A stretch of DNA of 50,068 nucleotides from Synergistaceae bacterium (GTDB lineage Bacteria; Synergistota; Synergistia; Synergistales; Synergistaceae), in the NCBI GenBank assembly GCA_031288335.1, contig JAITRO010000003.1:1-50068 (forward strand). The letters are read 5' to 3'. The translations under genes were made by a program, and so were the position numbers. Below the pieces are notes generated by a model that did no database searches, was not told where the DNA came from, and saw only the letters and a program-made list of their open reading frames with translations. This document shows, piece after piece, positions 26,835 to 36,146 of this stretch (position 1 is the stretch's first letter; every line of letters starts with the position of its first letter).

Positions 26835-28631
26835 ATGCAATGGTTCAAAGATCTGCGCACAATGTCCAAAATTCTGCTCCTTACAGCGATGATGCTGGTT
26901 CTTTTGATTGTCGTGTCATTCACCGGATATCGTACAAGCAACAGCATAAACTACGATATGAACAATCTGTATAAGAATTACGCCATGCCCGCCATATGGA
27001 TGGAAGAGATGAAATCGATTTCCATACAGAACAGGCATCTGATTTTGAGCATGCTGAACACCACTGAAATGGACGAAATATGGGCTCACGATTCCAAAAT
27101 CAAGGAAAATAGGAAGCGCATCAACGAATTGCTCGCGTTGTACGCCAACATCGATCAAACAAGCGAAGAAAAGGCGATGGTGTCGAAAATAGAGACAGTC
27201 ATGCTCACCGTTGATAAATTACAAGACGAGGTGATCGATGCCCAAAAAAATGATAGAGGCGAAAAAAGTGCATATTTGCTCGACAGCGTAAAGGCGGGAA
27301 GCGAGATTGCCAACGCCGCGAACAAGAATATCGAGCTGATAGACGAACTCGTGGATATGCTGGTGATGAGAGCCGACGAGGTCTCCAGCAGAGCTTCCGC
27401 CACGGCAGGTGCCGGCATAATGAGAATCATAATTTTATCCGCCGCGGCGGTAACGCTTGGCATAGCGCTCGGGCTGCTCATCTCCGGAACGATAACCGGG
27501 GGCATCGCCGGCATAGAGAACAGTATAAAAACGTTTGCCGATGGGGATCTGACCATTTCATTTCCGGCCACCGGCAGAGATGAACTCGCGCAAATGGGCA
27601 GAGAACTCGGCAGTATGGCGGAAACTCTCAAAAACATAATAAAATCGGTCAAGACCGCGAGCGAACATATAGCCGGGAGTTCCGAGGAGTTTTCCGCTCT
27701 CGCGGAAGAGACCAACGCCACCATGGAGGAGTTCAGGTCGAGCGTCGACGCGATAGGGCTCGAACTGAACAGTCTGGCCGCGACGGGCGAGGAAGTGAAC
27801 GCGTCAGTGGAGGAAGTCGCCGCCGGCGCGCAATCGACGGCTGAAAAGGGCACCGACATCGCCCGTCAAGTCGAAGCGGCTATGAACGCCGGAGAAAACG
27901 GAATGACCGCTGTGCAAAAGACCATGAGCGGCATTGGCGGAGTGGTCAGAAACGCCACCGAGGCAGTCCGGAGCGTACAGGAACTGAGCAGCCGCACACA
28001 CCGGATACAGAATTTTGTAGCTCAAATAGGAGGAATAGCCGATCAGACGAACTTGCTGGCGCTCAACGCCGCGATAGAAGCCGCGCGCGCCGGGGAGGCG
28101 GGGCGGGGTTTTGCCGTGGTGGCGGAAGAAGTGCGGAAACTTGCCGAGGACAGCAACATCGCCGCGAAGAACATTGCCGACCTTGCCGAGACCATAAGCG
28201 GCGACCTCGATCATATGGTAACCGTTTCGCTCGACAATGCCAAAGCCTCGCAGGAAGCGCAAAACCTGTCTACTGAGATCGAAAATATAATCTCACAGAT
28301 GATAATCTCCCTGAAGAGCATCGCCAGCTCCACACAAGACCTTGCCGCCGTCTCAGAGGAGCAGGCGGCTTCCAGCGAGGAGATAGCCGAAGCGGTGCAG
28401 AATATATCCACAAAGGTCGCTAGCACCGCCAGTGCCGGCGATCAGATTCGCAGCGGAGTTGGCAGCGTGGCCGCGTCCGCCGAACGGATAGCGGTCAGAT
28501 CAGAGGCATTGTCGAGCTTATCGGCCGAACTCGAAAATATACTGACGTTCTTCAAGCTGGACAAAGACACCGCCAAACCCGGCGCACAGTTGAAAGGCAT
28601 CTCCGCAAAAAGGCTGCCGTCAAAAATTTGA
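26835..28631 (+). CDS. methyl-accepting chemotaxis protein
   Basis: N-terminal TM and four-helix-bundle-like sensor, HAMP, signalling hairpin [47 protein letters not shown]. Confidence 0.95.
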   Translation: MQWFKDLRTMSKILLLTAMMLVLLIVVSFTGYRTSNSINYDMNNLYKNYAMPAIWMEEMKSISIQNRHLILSMLNTTEMDEIWAHDSKIKENRKRINELLALYANIDQTSEEKAMVSKIETVMLTVDKLQDEVIDAQKNDRGEKSAYLLDSVKAGSEIANAANKNIELIDELVDMLVMRADEVSSRASATAGAGIMRIIILSAAAVTLGIALGLLISGTITGGIAGIENSIKTFADGDLTISFPATGRDELAQMGRELGSMAETLKNIIKSVKTASEHIAGSSEEFSALAEETNATMEEFRSSVDAIGLELNSLAATGEEVNASVEEVAAGAQSTAEKGTDIARQVEAAMNAGENGMTAVQKTMSGIGGVVRNATEAVRSVQELSSRTHRIQNFVAQIGGIADQTNLLALNAAIEAARAGEAGRGFAVVAEEVRKLAEDSNIAAKNIADLAETISGDLDHMVTVSLDNAKASQEAQNLSTEIENIISQMIISLKSIASSTQDLAAVSEEQAASSEEIAEAVQNISTKVASTASAGDQIRSGVGSVAASAERIAVRSEALSSLSAELENILTFFKLDKDTAKPGAQLKGISAKRLPSKI

Positions 28632-28662
28632 CGCGTCCGGCCTGCCGCCGCGAGGATAAAAT

Positions 28663-28691
28663 TTGACAACCGCACAATTCTATGCTAGCCT
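28663..28691 (+). promoter_or_regulatory. candidate promoter for the leader/symporter transcript
   Basis: TTGACA (28663-28668), 17-nt spacer, TGc-TAGCCT extended -10 (28686-28691). Confidence 0.5.
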
Positions 28692-28726
28692 ACCAAATGT
28701 CAATTTTTGGAGGGAGCGGTAAATTT

Positions 28727-28807
28727 ATGCCGTTTGTCCGTATTTTTAAAGAGGCTTACCTTTACTACTATTACGGAACTGGACCCCTTTGGAGTCCGGG
28801 ATTGTAG
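28727..28807 (+). CDS. Tyr-rich leader peptide, 26 aa (MPFVRIFKEAYLYYYYGTGPLWSPGL)
   Basis: ATG 28727, TAG 28805-28807, RBS ggaggg upstream; five Tyr codons in six (tac ctt tac tac tat tac, 28757-28774). Confidence 0.75.
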   Translation: MPFVRIFKEAYLYYYYGTGPLWSPGL

Positions 28808-28865
28808 TATTTGGCCTCAAAAAGGACAGACGACGCAAACCGGTTAAAAAATCCAAAGAGGGTCC
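28781..28865 (+). promoter_or_regulatory. predicted antiterminator pairing of a transcription attenuator
   Basis: ggacccctttgga (28781-28793) pairs with tccaaagagggtcc (28852-28865), 13 bp with one bulged A at 28859; competes with the terminator at 28856-28884. Confidence 0.7.
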
Positions 28866-28892
28866 CGCAAAGCGGGGCCCTCTTATTTTATT
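28856..28892 (+). terminator. attenuator terminator upstream of symporter
   Basis: aagagggtcccgc-aaa-gcggggccctctt (13 pairs, one G-T) followed by attttatt. Confidence 0.85.
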
Positions 28893-28907
28893 GAGGGGGT
28901 ATTTTAT

Positions 28908-30458
28908 GTGTTTGTAAAAATTTCCATGATGTGCGTTTTTTTTGCGGTCACGATTGCGGTGGGGCTGATTTGCCGGAACCGCGGCACGTCGGTCGACGGT
29001 TTCGTGCTCGGCGGACGGGCGATAGGTCCGTGGCTCACGGCTTTCGCTTACGGCACGTCGTATTTTTCCGCCGTGGTTTTCGTGGGTTACGCCGGACAGT
29101 TCGGCTGGCGTTTCGGCATCTCGGCCGTGTGGATAGGGCTCGGCAACGCCTTTATCGGCTCGCTCTTGGCCTGGGTCGTCCTGGCACGCCGGACGCGAGT
29201 CATGACGAGGCACATCAACAGCGCGACGATGCCGGATTTTTTCGGGAAGCGCTATGGCTCGTCCTCCCTCAAAGTCGGGGCGTCCATCATCACCTTCGTG
29301 TTTTTGGTTCCCTACACGGCCTCGTTGTATAACGGTCTGTCGAGGCTGTTCTCGATGGCTTTCAGCGTGGATTTCACCGTATGTATAGCCGCCATGGCGA
29401 TACTTACCGGTGTCTACGTCATAACGGGGGGATACCGCGCCACGGCGGTCAACGATTTCATTCAGGGCGTGATAATGCTTGTCGGCATCATCGCCGTGAT
29501 CTCGTCGGTGCTTGCCGTAAACGGGGGCTTTACCCAGTCGATCGAGGCTTTGTCCCGGGTGGAGGACGCCGCGGTCTCCGCGTCGCCGGGGATATTCGCC
29601 TCGTTCTTCGGGCCGGCCCCGTTTGATCTGCTCGGCGTGGTGATACTGACCTCGGTGGGGACGTGGGGGCTGCCGCAGATGGTCCAAAAATTCTACTCCA
29701 TCCGCTCCGAGAAAAACATAAACACCGGCACAGTGGTATCCACGGTGTTTGCCGTGATAGTTTCAGGCGGTTGTTACTTTCTCGGCGCTTTCGGCCGGCT
29801 TTTCACGGATGGCGCGAGCGTGGCATCCGGCGGCTTTGATTCCATAATACCGGCGATGCTCTCCGGATTTTCCGATCCGCTCATTGGCGTCGTGATCGTG
29901 CTGGTATTCGCCGCGTCGATATCAACGCTCTCATCTCTTGTAATGGCATCCGCGTCGACGTTCACACTCGACTTTTTGCAGGGAGAGACGAAGAAAATGG
30001 ACGAAAAGACGCAGCTATTCACAATAAGAATCCTCATAGCGTTCTTCATCGTCGTCTCGTCGGTCATCGCGACGATACAGTACAAGGGCGGCGTGAGTTT
30101 CATAGCGCAGCTCATGGGAGTATCGTGGGGCGCTCTCGCCGGCGCTTTTCTCGCTCCATTCCTCTACGGATTGTACTGGCGCGGCGCGGCGAAGGGCGCG
30201 GTGTGGTGCAACTTCATTTTCGCCTCGGTCTTCATGATAGCGAATATATTGTTCAGGCCGTATTTTCCGAAGATGCTGGCTTCCCCCATCAATGCGGGCG
30301 CGTTCACGATGCTCGCCGGATTCGTCATCGTGCCGCTGGTCAGTGTGTTCGTCAGAAAACCGGCGGATTCTCTCGTCAATCATTGCTTCGCATGTTACGA
30401 GACGACCATATCCGTCAAAGCCGCCGAATCGCTCGGCTCGCCGGAGCGAGACATGTAA
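28908..30458 (+). CDS. sodium:solute symporter (SSS) family transporter
   Basis: VDGFVLGGRAIGPWLTAFAYGTSYFSAVVFVGYAGQFGWRFG...GVYVITGGYRATAVNDFIQGVIML; about 13 TM; GTG start with gaggggg RBS. Confidence 0.88.
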   Translation: MFVKISMMCVFFAVTIAVGLICRNRGTSVDGFVLGGRAIGPWLTAFAYGTSYFSAVVFVGYAGQFGWRFGISAVWIGLGNAFIGSLLAWVVLARRTRVMTRHINSATMPDFFGKRYGSSSLKVGASIITFVFLVPYTASLYNGLSRLFSMAFSVDFTVCIAAMAILTGVYVITGGYRATAVNDFIQGVIMLVGIIAVISSVLAVNGGFTQSIEALSRVEDAAVSASPGIFASFFGPAPFDLLGVVILTSVGTWGLPQMVQKFYSIRSEKNINTGTVVSTVFAVIVSGGCYFLGAFGRLFTDGASVASGGFDSIIPAMLSGFSDPLIGVVIVLVFAASISTLSSLVMASASTFTLDFLQGETKKMDEKTQLFTIRILIAFFIVVSSVIATIQYKGGVSFIAQLMGVSWGALAGAFLAPFLYGLYWRGAAKGAVWCNFIFASVFMIANILFRPYFPKMLASPINAGAFTMLAGFVIVPLVSVFVRKPADSLVNHCFACYETTISVKAAESLGSPERDM

Positions 30459-30575
30459 AAACCTTGGGGCTCCGCCCCAAACCCCGGCAGGGAGCTTGCT
30501 CCCTGCACCCTCATTAAAGGGAAGGGGTCAAGGGGCTTGCTCCTTGCGGGGTGTGGGGCAGAGCCCCAAGGTTCT
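30457..30575. repeat. modular palindromic intergenic repeat, copy R4
   Basis: accttggggctccgccccaaaccccggcagggagcttgctccctgc ... ggggcagagccccaaggtt between tandem genes. Confidence 0.85.
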
Positions 30576-30611
30576 GTTAATAATTTTTACATCAATACGG
30601 AGGATAAAAAA

Positions 30612-32264
30612 ATGCCAATTACTGAACTATTAAAAAACAACGCGAGGCAAAACGGAGACGCCGCAGCGGTGGTGGAACTGAGCCCGCGTTCAGGTTCGGA
30701 CAGGATAGTTTCGCCGTCCGATTACGACAGGTCTGACAGTTTTCCTGATTTATCGGCCCGGCGCGAGATGACATGGAGGACGATGGACCGCGACGCGGAC
30801 AGGATAGCCAACTTCTGCATTTCTCTGGGCCTGGGCAAGGGAAAGCACGTCGCCGTCCTCATGAAGAACGCCCTCGAATGGTTCCCGATATATTTCGGGA
30901 TAATGAGAAGCGGAGCGCTGGTCGTGCCCATCAACTTCCGCAACACGACGGAAGAAACCCGGCAATGCCTGGAACTGACGCGACCCGAGGCTATTTTCTT
31001 CGGGCCAGAATATGCCGATCAAATGGCGTCCATCTGTGAGGAAGGGACGAGCGTAAAGACGTTCGTCTCGACGTCGCCCGACTGCCCCGATTTCGCCGTC
31101 AAGTATTTCGACTGCGTGCGCGGCGCGAGCGGCAAACATCCGAACGTTCCCGTCTCCGACGAGGACGACGCGGCCATATACTTCACTTCAGGCACCACCG
31201 GACAGCCAAAGGCCATCCTTCATACGCACTCGTCAATAATGTCGGTATGCGTCACCGAACAGACGCACCACGGGCAGAAAGCAAGCGACGTATTTCTGTG
31301 TCTCGCCCCCCTGTTCCACACGGGAGCGATGATGCACTGGCTGGGAAGCCTCGTCTCGTGCAGTAAGGCCGTACTGCTGCGCGACGGCAAACCCAGGTCC
31401 ATTTTGAACGCGCTGTCGGAGGAAGGCGTGACGATAGCTTTCATGCTGGTTCCATGGGTGCAGGACATACTTCAGGAGGTGGAAAACGGAAATCTGTCCT
31501 TCGAAGACTACAACCTCGACAGGTGGCGCTTGATGCACATAGGCGCGCAACCAGTGCCGCCGGAGCTGATAGCGCGCTGGCGTGAGTTTTTCCCCGAGCA
31601 GCAGTATGACACAAATTATGGGCTGAGCGAATCCATGGGCCCTGGATGCGTACATCTGGGCGTGGAAAATCTCCGCAAGGTCGGGGCCATAGGCAAACCT
31701 GGGATAAACTGGCAGGCGAAGATAGTGTCCAACGATGGGAAAGACGTGCCGCAGGGAATGATAGGCGAACTCGCGGTCAAAGGCCCAGGGGTGATGAAAC
31801 TCTACTACCGCGACGAGGAATCGACGGCCTCCACCCTGCGCGGCGGATGGCTCTACACCGGCGACATGGGCTACACGGATGAAGAGGGCTTCATCTACCT
31901 CGTCGACAGGAAAAAAGACGTGATAATCAGCGGCGGCGAGAACATATTCCCTATTCAGATAGAAGATCACATCAGGACGATGGGCTGCGTGAAAGACGTC
32001 GCCGTGATAGGCGGTTACGACAAACGCCTGCTGGAAGTACCGGTGGCTGTCGTGTCTATGAAGGACGGCGCGTCCGCCGGCGAGAACGACTTCGCGGTAC
32101 ATTGCGAGGCGCTTCCCCGCTACAAGAGACCGCGCAGATTCATATTCGCCGACGTACCGCGAAACGCGACGGGCAAAATAGAAAAACCGCGCCTGCGAGC
32201 CATGTACGGCGGCGCGCCGGCGCGGGACGATGTTCATGGGAAGACTGGAAAGCCGACGGCCTAA
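30612..32264 (+). CDS. AMP-dependent acyl-CoA synthetase/ligase
   Basis: AAIYFTSGTTGQPKAILHTHSSI; NYGLSESMG; LYTGDMGYTDEEGFIYLVDRKKDVIISGGENIFPIQIED. Confidence 0.92.
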   Translation: MPITELLKNNARQNGDAAAVVELSPRSGSDRIVSPSDYDRSDSFPDLSARREMTWRTMDRDADRIANFCISLGLGKGKHVAVLMKNALEWFPIYFGIMRSGALVVPINFRNTTEETRQCLELTRPEAIFFGPEYADQMASICEEGTSVKTFVSTSPDCPDFAVKYFDCVRGASGKHPNVPVSDEDDAAIYFTSGTTGQPKAILHTHSSIMSVCVTEQTHHGQKASDVFLCLAPLFHTGAMMHWLGSLVSCSKAVLLRDGKPRSILNALSEEGVTIAFMLVPWVQDILQEVENGNLSFEDYNLDRWRLMHIGAQPVPPELIARWREFFPEQQYDTNYGLSESMGPGCVHLGVENLRKVGAIGKPGINWQAKIVSNDGKDVPQGMIGELAVKGPGVMKLYYRDEESTASTLRGGWLYTGDMGYTDEEGFIYLVDRKKDVIISGGENIFPIQIEDHIRTMGCVKDVAVIGGYDKRLLEVPVAVVSMKDGASAGENDFAVHCEALPRYKRPRRFIFADVPRNATGKIEKPRLRAMYGGAPARDDVHGKTGKPTA

Positions 32265-32436
32265 TATAGGGCTTGTACTGTCGGGAGGCGGAGCCAAAGG
32301 CGCTTATCAGGCGGGCATAGTGAAGGCGCTCGCCGAGATGGAAGCGCCGATATGCGCGATATCGGGCGCGTCCATCGGCGCGCTGAACGGAGCTGTTGCG
32401 GCGTCGCTCGCCTTTTGCTCGCCGCGCAGGAGATAG
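32230..32436 (+). pseudogene. truncated patatin-like phospholipase (N-terminal nucleophile region only)
   Basis: NIGLVLSGGGAKGAYQAGIVKALAEMEAPICAISGASIGALNGAVAAS, then stop; no C-terminal catalytic Asp region. Confidence 0.75.
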
Positions 32437-32627
32437 ACGGCGGAAAAATACGTCGACCGGCAAAAACACCCCGACGCGGCGCTGATGGAAATAACAGCGA
32501 GAGAAAAAGATAAACCGATCAGCCGAAGAAAATCCGTTCATGGATAGACCAAGGCTACAGGGACACGATGAGATGCGTGCGGCCGTGGATACAATTTTTG
32601 AGATGACAGCCGCGGCCGCCGCGAGTC

Positions 32628-33344
32628 TTATCTGCGCCTGCCCATTATCCTGAGCAGATGGATGAAGATATTGATGAAATCCAGATACATTTCGAGCGCC
32701 GCCACAACGGCCACACTCTGCATGACCTCATCCCCCTGTCCGCTCGACGCGGCGATTCCGCGCCACTTGAACGAATCGTATGCCGCCAGGCCCGTGAATA
32801 TCAAGACTGCCATTATCGATATGACCATGCTCATATTCTCGCCGCCTATAAACATGTTGGCCACGATCGCAATGACCAAGCCGATCAGCCCCATTTTCAG
32901 GAAGTCGCCGAATTCGGTGAGATCACGTTTAGTGACGGCCCCGTATACGCTCATCGCGCCGAACAGTCCGGCTGAGATGAAAAACGCCCCGGCCACCGAT
33001 TCCTGCGTGTAGATAAGAAGCAACGGCGCGATGGTCAGCCCATTGAGGCCCGAATACACGAAAAACAGCGCGCTCGCCGTCGCCGGAGCGAGGGAGGTGA
33101 CCTTGGCCGACAGGAAGAACACTATTCCCAACTCGGCCACGCAAAGGACGATGAAGGGAGTCATGCCGTGCGAGACGAAAAGCGCATACATGACAGTCTG
33201 CGAAGTGACCGCTAAATACGCCACACAACCCGTCACCACGAGCCCTAACATCATCCAGACATACACTCTTCTCATGAACCCCGAGACCGCCTGTGCCGCG
33301 CGGGACGCTTCCGGCGTGTAATACTTTTCTCTTTCAATATCCAT
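32628..33344 (-). CDS. Bax inhibitor-1/YccA family membrane protein
   Basis: FMRRVYVWMMLGLVVTGCVAYL...AVLIFTGLAAYDSFKWRGIA...VVAALEMYLDFINIFIHLLRIMGRRR. Confidence 0.92.
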   Translation of the reverse strand: MDIEREKYYTPEASRAAQAVSGFMRRVYVWMMLGLVVTGCVAYLAVTSQTVMYALFVSHGMTPFIVLCVAELGIVFFLSAKVTSLAPATASALFFVYSGLNGLTIAPLLLIYTQESVAGAFFISAGLFGAMSVYGAVTKRDLTEFGDFLKMGLIGLVIAIVANMFIGGENMSMVISIMAVLIFTGLAAYDSFKWRGIAASSGQGDEVMQSVAVVAALEMYLDFINIFIHLLRIMGRRR

Positions 33345-33435
33345 AAGTTTCTCATCTCCTTCGATATTCTTTATTTACCGCTGTTACATAATTATAATTA
33401 TACGTAGCGCGCCGCAAAAATCAAGCGAAATTATT

Positions 33436-33488
33436 GAGGGCGCAGGGAGCAAGCTCCCTGCCGGGTTCGGGCGGAGCCCGAGATCTTT
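33436..33488. repeat. modular palindromic intergenic repeat, partial copy R5
   Basis: gcagggagcaagctccctgccgggttcgggcggagcccgagatc. Confidence 0.75.
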
Positions 33489-33554
33489 CATCACTCGTTC
33501 TTATGCTACAATAAAAATTATAGATTCCATTTGGGGGAGGATCGCAATTCTATC

Positions 33555-34664
33555 ATGGCAAAATCCCGTGTTTTTTTCACAGATATGCGATGCAGGATCG
33601 ACAGAAGTCTTCTCGGCAAGATGGGGGAACTCATCGACAAGGCCGGCATCAGCACGATCGACTTCAAGAATAAATATACCGCGATAAAAATTCATTTCGG
33701 CGAACCGGGAAACCTGTCGTTCCTGCGGCCGAATTTCGCGAAGGTCGTCGCCGACAAGATCAAATCCCTGGGAGGGATGCCCTTTCTCACCGACTGCAAC
33801 ACACTTTATCCCGGAAGGCGCAACAACGCGCTGCTGCATATGGACGCCGCTTACGAAAACGGATACTCGCCATTTTCCACGGGATGTCACGTCATCATAG
33901 GCGACGGCCTCAAAGGAACCGACGATGTCGAAGTTCCGGTGAAAAACGGGAAATATCTGAAATCGGCCGTCATAGGACGCGCGATAATGGACGCCGACGT
34001 GTTCGTTTCGCTCACACATTTCAAGGGACACGAGGCGACCGGTTTCGGGGGAGCGGTCAAAAATATCGGCATGGGAAGCGGCAGCCGCGCTGGGAAGATG
34101 AAGATGCACTGCGACGGAAAACCAGTGGTCAATAAAGACCTGTGCGTCGGCTGCCGCAAATGCGCTGAGTTCTGCGCGCAGGACGCTTTCATCTACGCGG
34201 ACGGCAAAGCCTCGATAGATCACGGTAAGTGCGTCGGCTGCGGATACTGCATCGGTTCGTGCAATTTCCACGCGATCGACAGCCCATACGATTCGAGCAA
34301 CGAAATTCTTAACTACAAGATGGTGGAGTACGCCAAGGCAGTGCTGGACGGCAGGCCGTCGTTCCACATCTCCGTAGTGAACCAGGTGTCGCCTTTCTGC
34401 GACTGTCACAGCGAAAACGACGCGGCAGTGGTGCCGGATATCGGCATTTTCGCGGGTTTCGATCCGGTGGCGGTAGACAAGGCCTGCATAGACGCCGTGA
34501 ACGACGCGCCCGCCATAATGTCCAGCATCATGACGGAGCGGAACGTCAGCGGAAAAGATCACTTCACCGACATTCATCCCACCACCGACTGGCGGCAGCA
34601 GATCGGTCACGGCGCCGCGATAGGTCTCGGCAGCGGTGATTACGAACTGATAATCGTCAAATAG
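33555..34664 (+). CDS. DUF362 domain iron-sulfur protein
   Basis: IHFGEPGNLSFLRPNFAKVVADKIKSLGG; HFKGHEATGFGGAVKNIGMGSGSRAGK; two CxxCxxC ferredoxin motifs (CVGCRKCAEFC, CVGCGYCIGSC). Confidence 0.9.
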   Translation: MAKSRVFFTDMRCRIDRSLLGKMGELIDKAGISTIDFKNKYTAIKIHFGEPGNLSFLRPNFAKVVADKIKSLGGMPFLTDCNTLYPGRRNNALLHMDAAYENGYSPFSTGCHVIIGDGLKGTDDVEVPVKNGKYLKSAVIGRAIMDADVFVSLTHFKGHEATGFGGAVKNIGMGSGSRAGKMKMHCDGKPVVNKDLCVGCRKCAEFCAQDAFIYADGKASIDHGKCVGCGYCIGSCNFHAIDSPYDSSNEILNYKMVEYAKAVLDGRPSFHISVVNQVSPFCDCHSENDAAVVPDIGIFAGFDPVAVDKACIDAVNDAPAIMSSIMTERNVSGKDHFTDIHPTTDWRQQIGHGAAIGLGSGDYELIIVK

Positions 34665-34803
34665 GACGCCGGGCCCGCTGCCCTGAGAAAGGAAGCGGGC
34701 CCGGCACCGCTCTTCCGGCGCGTTGCCGCCCGGAGATTCCGCGGCGCAATGCGTGCGTATTGCCAAAATTTTTTTTCGTAAAATCCGTCGTCTTTTGTCG
34801 AAC

Positions 34804-34863
34804 TTATTGTGATAAATGCGACAATAATTGATACAATATAGGACGAAACGTTTATCACAATAA
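34804..34863 (+). promoter_or_regulatory. operator-like 13-bp inverted repeat around the ahcY-type promoter
   Basis: TTATTGTGATAAA (34804-34816) and TTTATCACAATAA (34851-34863); TACAAT at 34832-34837 between the arms. Confidence 0.6.
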
Positions 34864-34882
34864 ATCGGGAGGTATTTGAACA

Positions 34883-36145
34883 ATGAGAGAGAGAGAGAAC
34901 TACGCCGTCGCGAATATCGGACTCGCGAAGGAAGGCCGTGATCGGATCGACTGGGCGTGGCAGTACATGCCGCTGGTCAGGCTGATTCGCGATAAGGAGC
35001 ACGCCGGAGGCAGGCGGCCGCTCGACGGGCATACGGTTGCGTGCTGTCTTCACCTCGAAGCCAAGACCGCCTGTCTCTTGAAGACATTCAAGGACCTGGG
35101 CGCGGTTGTCGCGGCGGCGGGGAGCAATCCTCTCTCCACACAAGATCCCGTCTGCGCGGCTCTGGCGGAATACGGTGTGCATATTTTCAGCAAACACGGG
35201 ATGACCGACGAGGAATACAGCGGGAATCTTCACAGGATACTCGCATGGGAGCCGGACATTGTAATAGACGACGGCGCGGACACAGTGGCCATGATCTGCT
35301 CGGATTATCCGGAGCTGGCGCCCGGTATGCTGGGCGGGTGCGAGGAGACCACCACCGGCATCAAACGCCTCAAGGCGATGGACGCCGACGGCGTCCTCAA
35401 ATTTCCGATGCTCGCGGTGAATGACGCGCTGAGCAAGTACCTGTTCGACAACCGTTACGGCACGGGACAGTCGGTGTGGGACGGGATAATGCGCACCACC
35501 AACTGCGTCGTGGCCGGAAAAAACGTCGCGGTCGTCGGTTACGGCTGGTGCGGCAGGGGAGTGGCCGCCCGCGCGGCGGGATTGGGCGCTCACGTCATAG
35601 TGGTCGAGATAAACCCGCACAAAGCGCTCGAAGCCCACATGGACGGATTCAGGGTCATGGACATGAAGGACGCCTCGAGGTACGGCGAAATATTCGTCAC
35701 CGTCACCGGCAACACGCAGGTGATCCGCAAGGAACATTTCGAACTCATGCGCGACGGAGTGCTGCTGGCTAACGCCGGACATTTCGACGTGGAGGTTTAC
35801 GTGCCTCACCTCGAGGAACTGGCCGTGAAATCCTACGACGCGCGCGTCAACGTCCGCACTTACGAGCTTGACGACGGACGCAGGCTGCACCTGCTGGCCG
35901 AGGGAAGACTCGTTAACCTGGCCTCCGGCGACGGCCATCCCATAGAGATAATGGACACGAGTTTCGCCACGCAGTTATTGTGCGCGCTCCACATTGCCGG
36001 TGGGGCGAGCCTCAAAAAGGGCCTGCAGAAAGTGCCCAATTCGATAGACGAGATGGTGGTCAAATACAAGCTTGAGTCTCTGGGGCTGAAACTCGAATAC
36101 CTCACGCCGATACAGGAAAAGTACCTGAAAGAATGGAGAGAATGA
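34883..36145 (+). CDS. ahcY: S-adenosylhomocysteine hydrolase family (possibly S-inosylhomocysteine hydrolase)
   Basis: GCCxH-like VACCLHLEAKTA; SNPLSTQDPV; NAD domain VAVVGYGWCGRGVAARAAGLGAHVIVVEINPHKALEAHMDGF; ANAGHFDVEV. Confidence 0.9.
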   Translation: MRERENYAVANIGLAKEGRDRIDWAWQYMPLVRLIRDKEHAGGRRPLDGHTVACCLHLEAKTACLLKTFKDLGAVVAAAGSNPLSTQDPVCAALAEYGVHIFSKHGMTDEEYSGNLHRILAWEPDIVIDDGADTVAMICSDYPELAPGMLGGCEETTTGIKRLKAMDADGVLKFPMLAVNDALSKYLFDNRYGTGQSVWDGIMRTTNCVVAGKNVAVVGYGWCGRGVAARAAGLGAHVIVVEINPHKALEAHMDGFRVMDMKDASRYGEIFVTVTGNTQVIRKEHFELMRDGVLLANAGHFDVEVYVPHLEELAVKSYDARVNVRTYELDDGRRLHLLAEGRLVNLASGDGHPIEIMDTSFATQLLCALHIAGGASLKKGLQKVPNSIDEMVVKYKLESLGLKLEYLTPIQEKYLKEWRE

Positions 36146-36146
36146 C

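Noticed and set aside
28746-29687. 313-aa minus-strand ORF opposite the symporter and leader
   Set aside because: Arg/His/Gly-rich shadow ORF; the plus-strand symporter is clearly coding.
31233-32297. 354-aa minus-strand ORF opposite the acyl-CoA ligase
   Set aside because: Shadow ORF; the ligase motifs on the plus strand are unambiguous.
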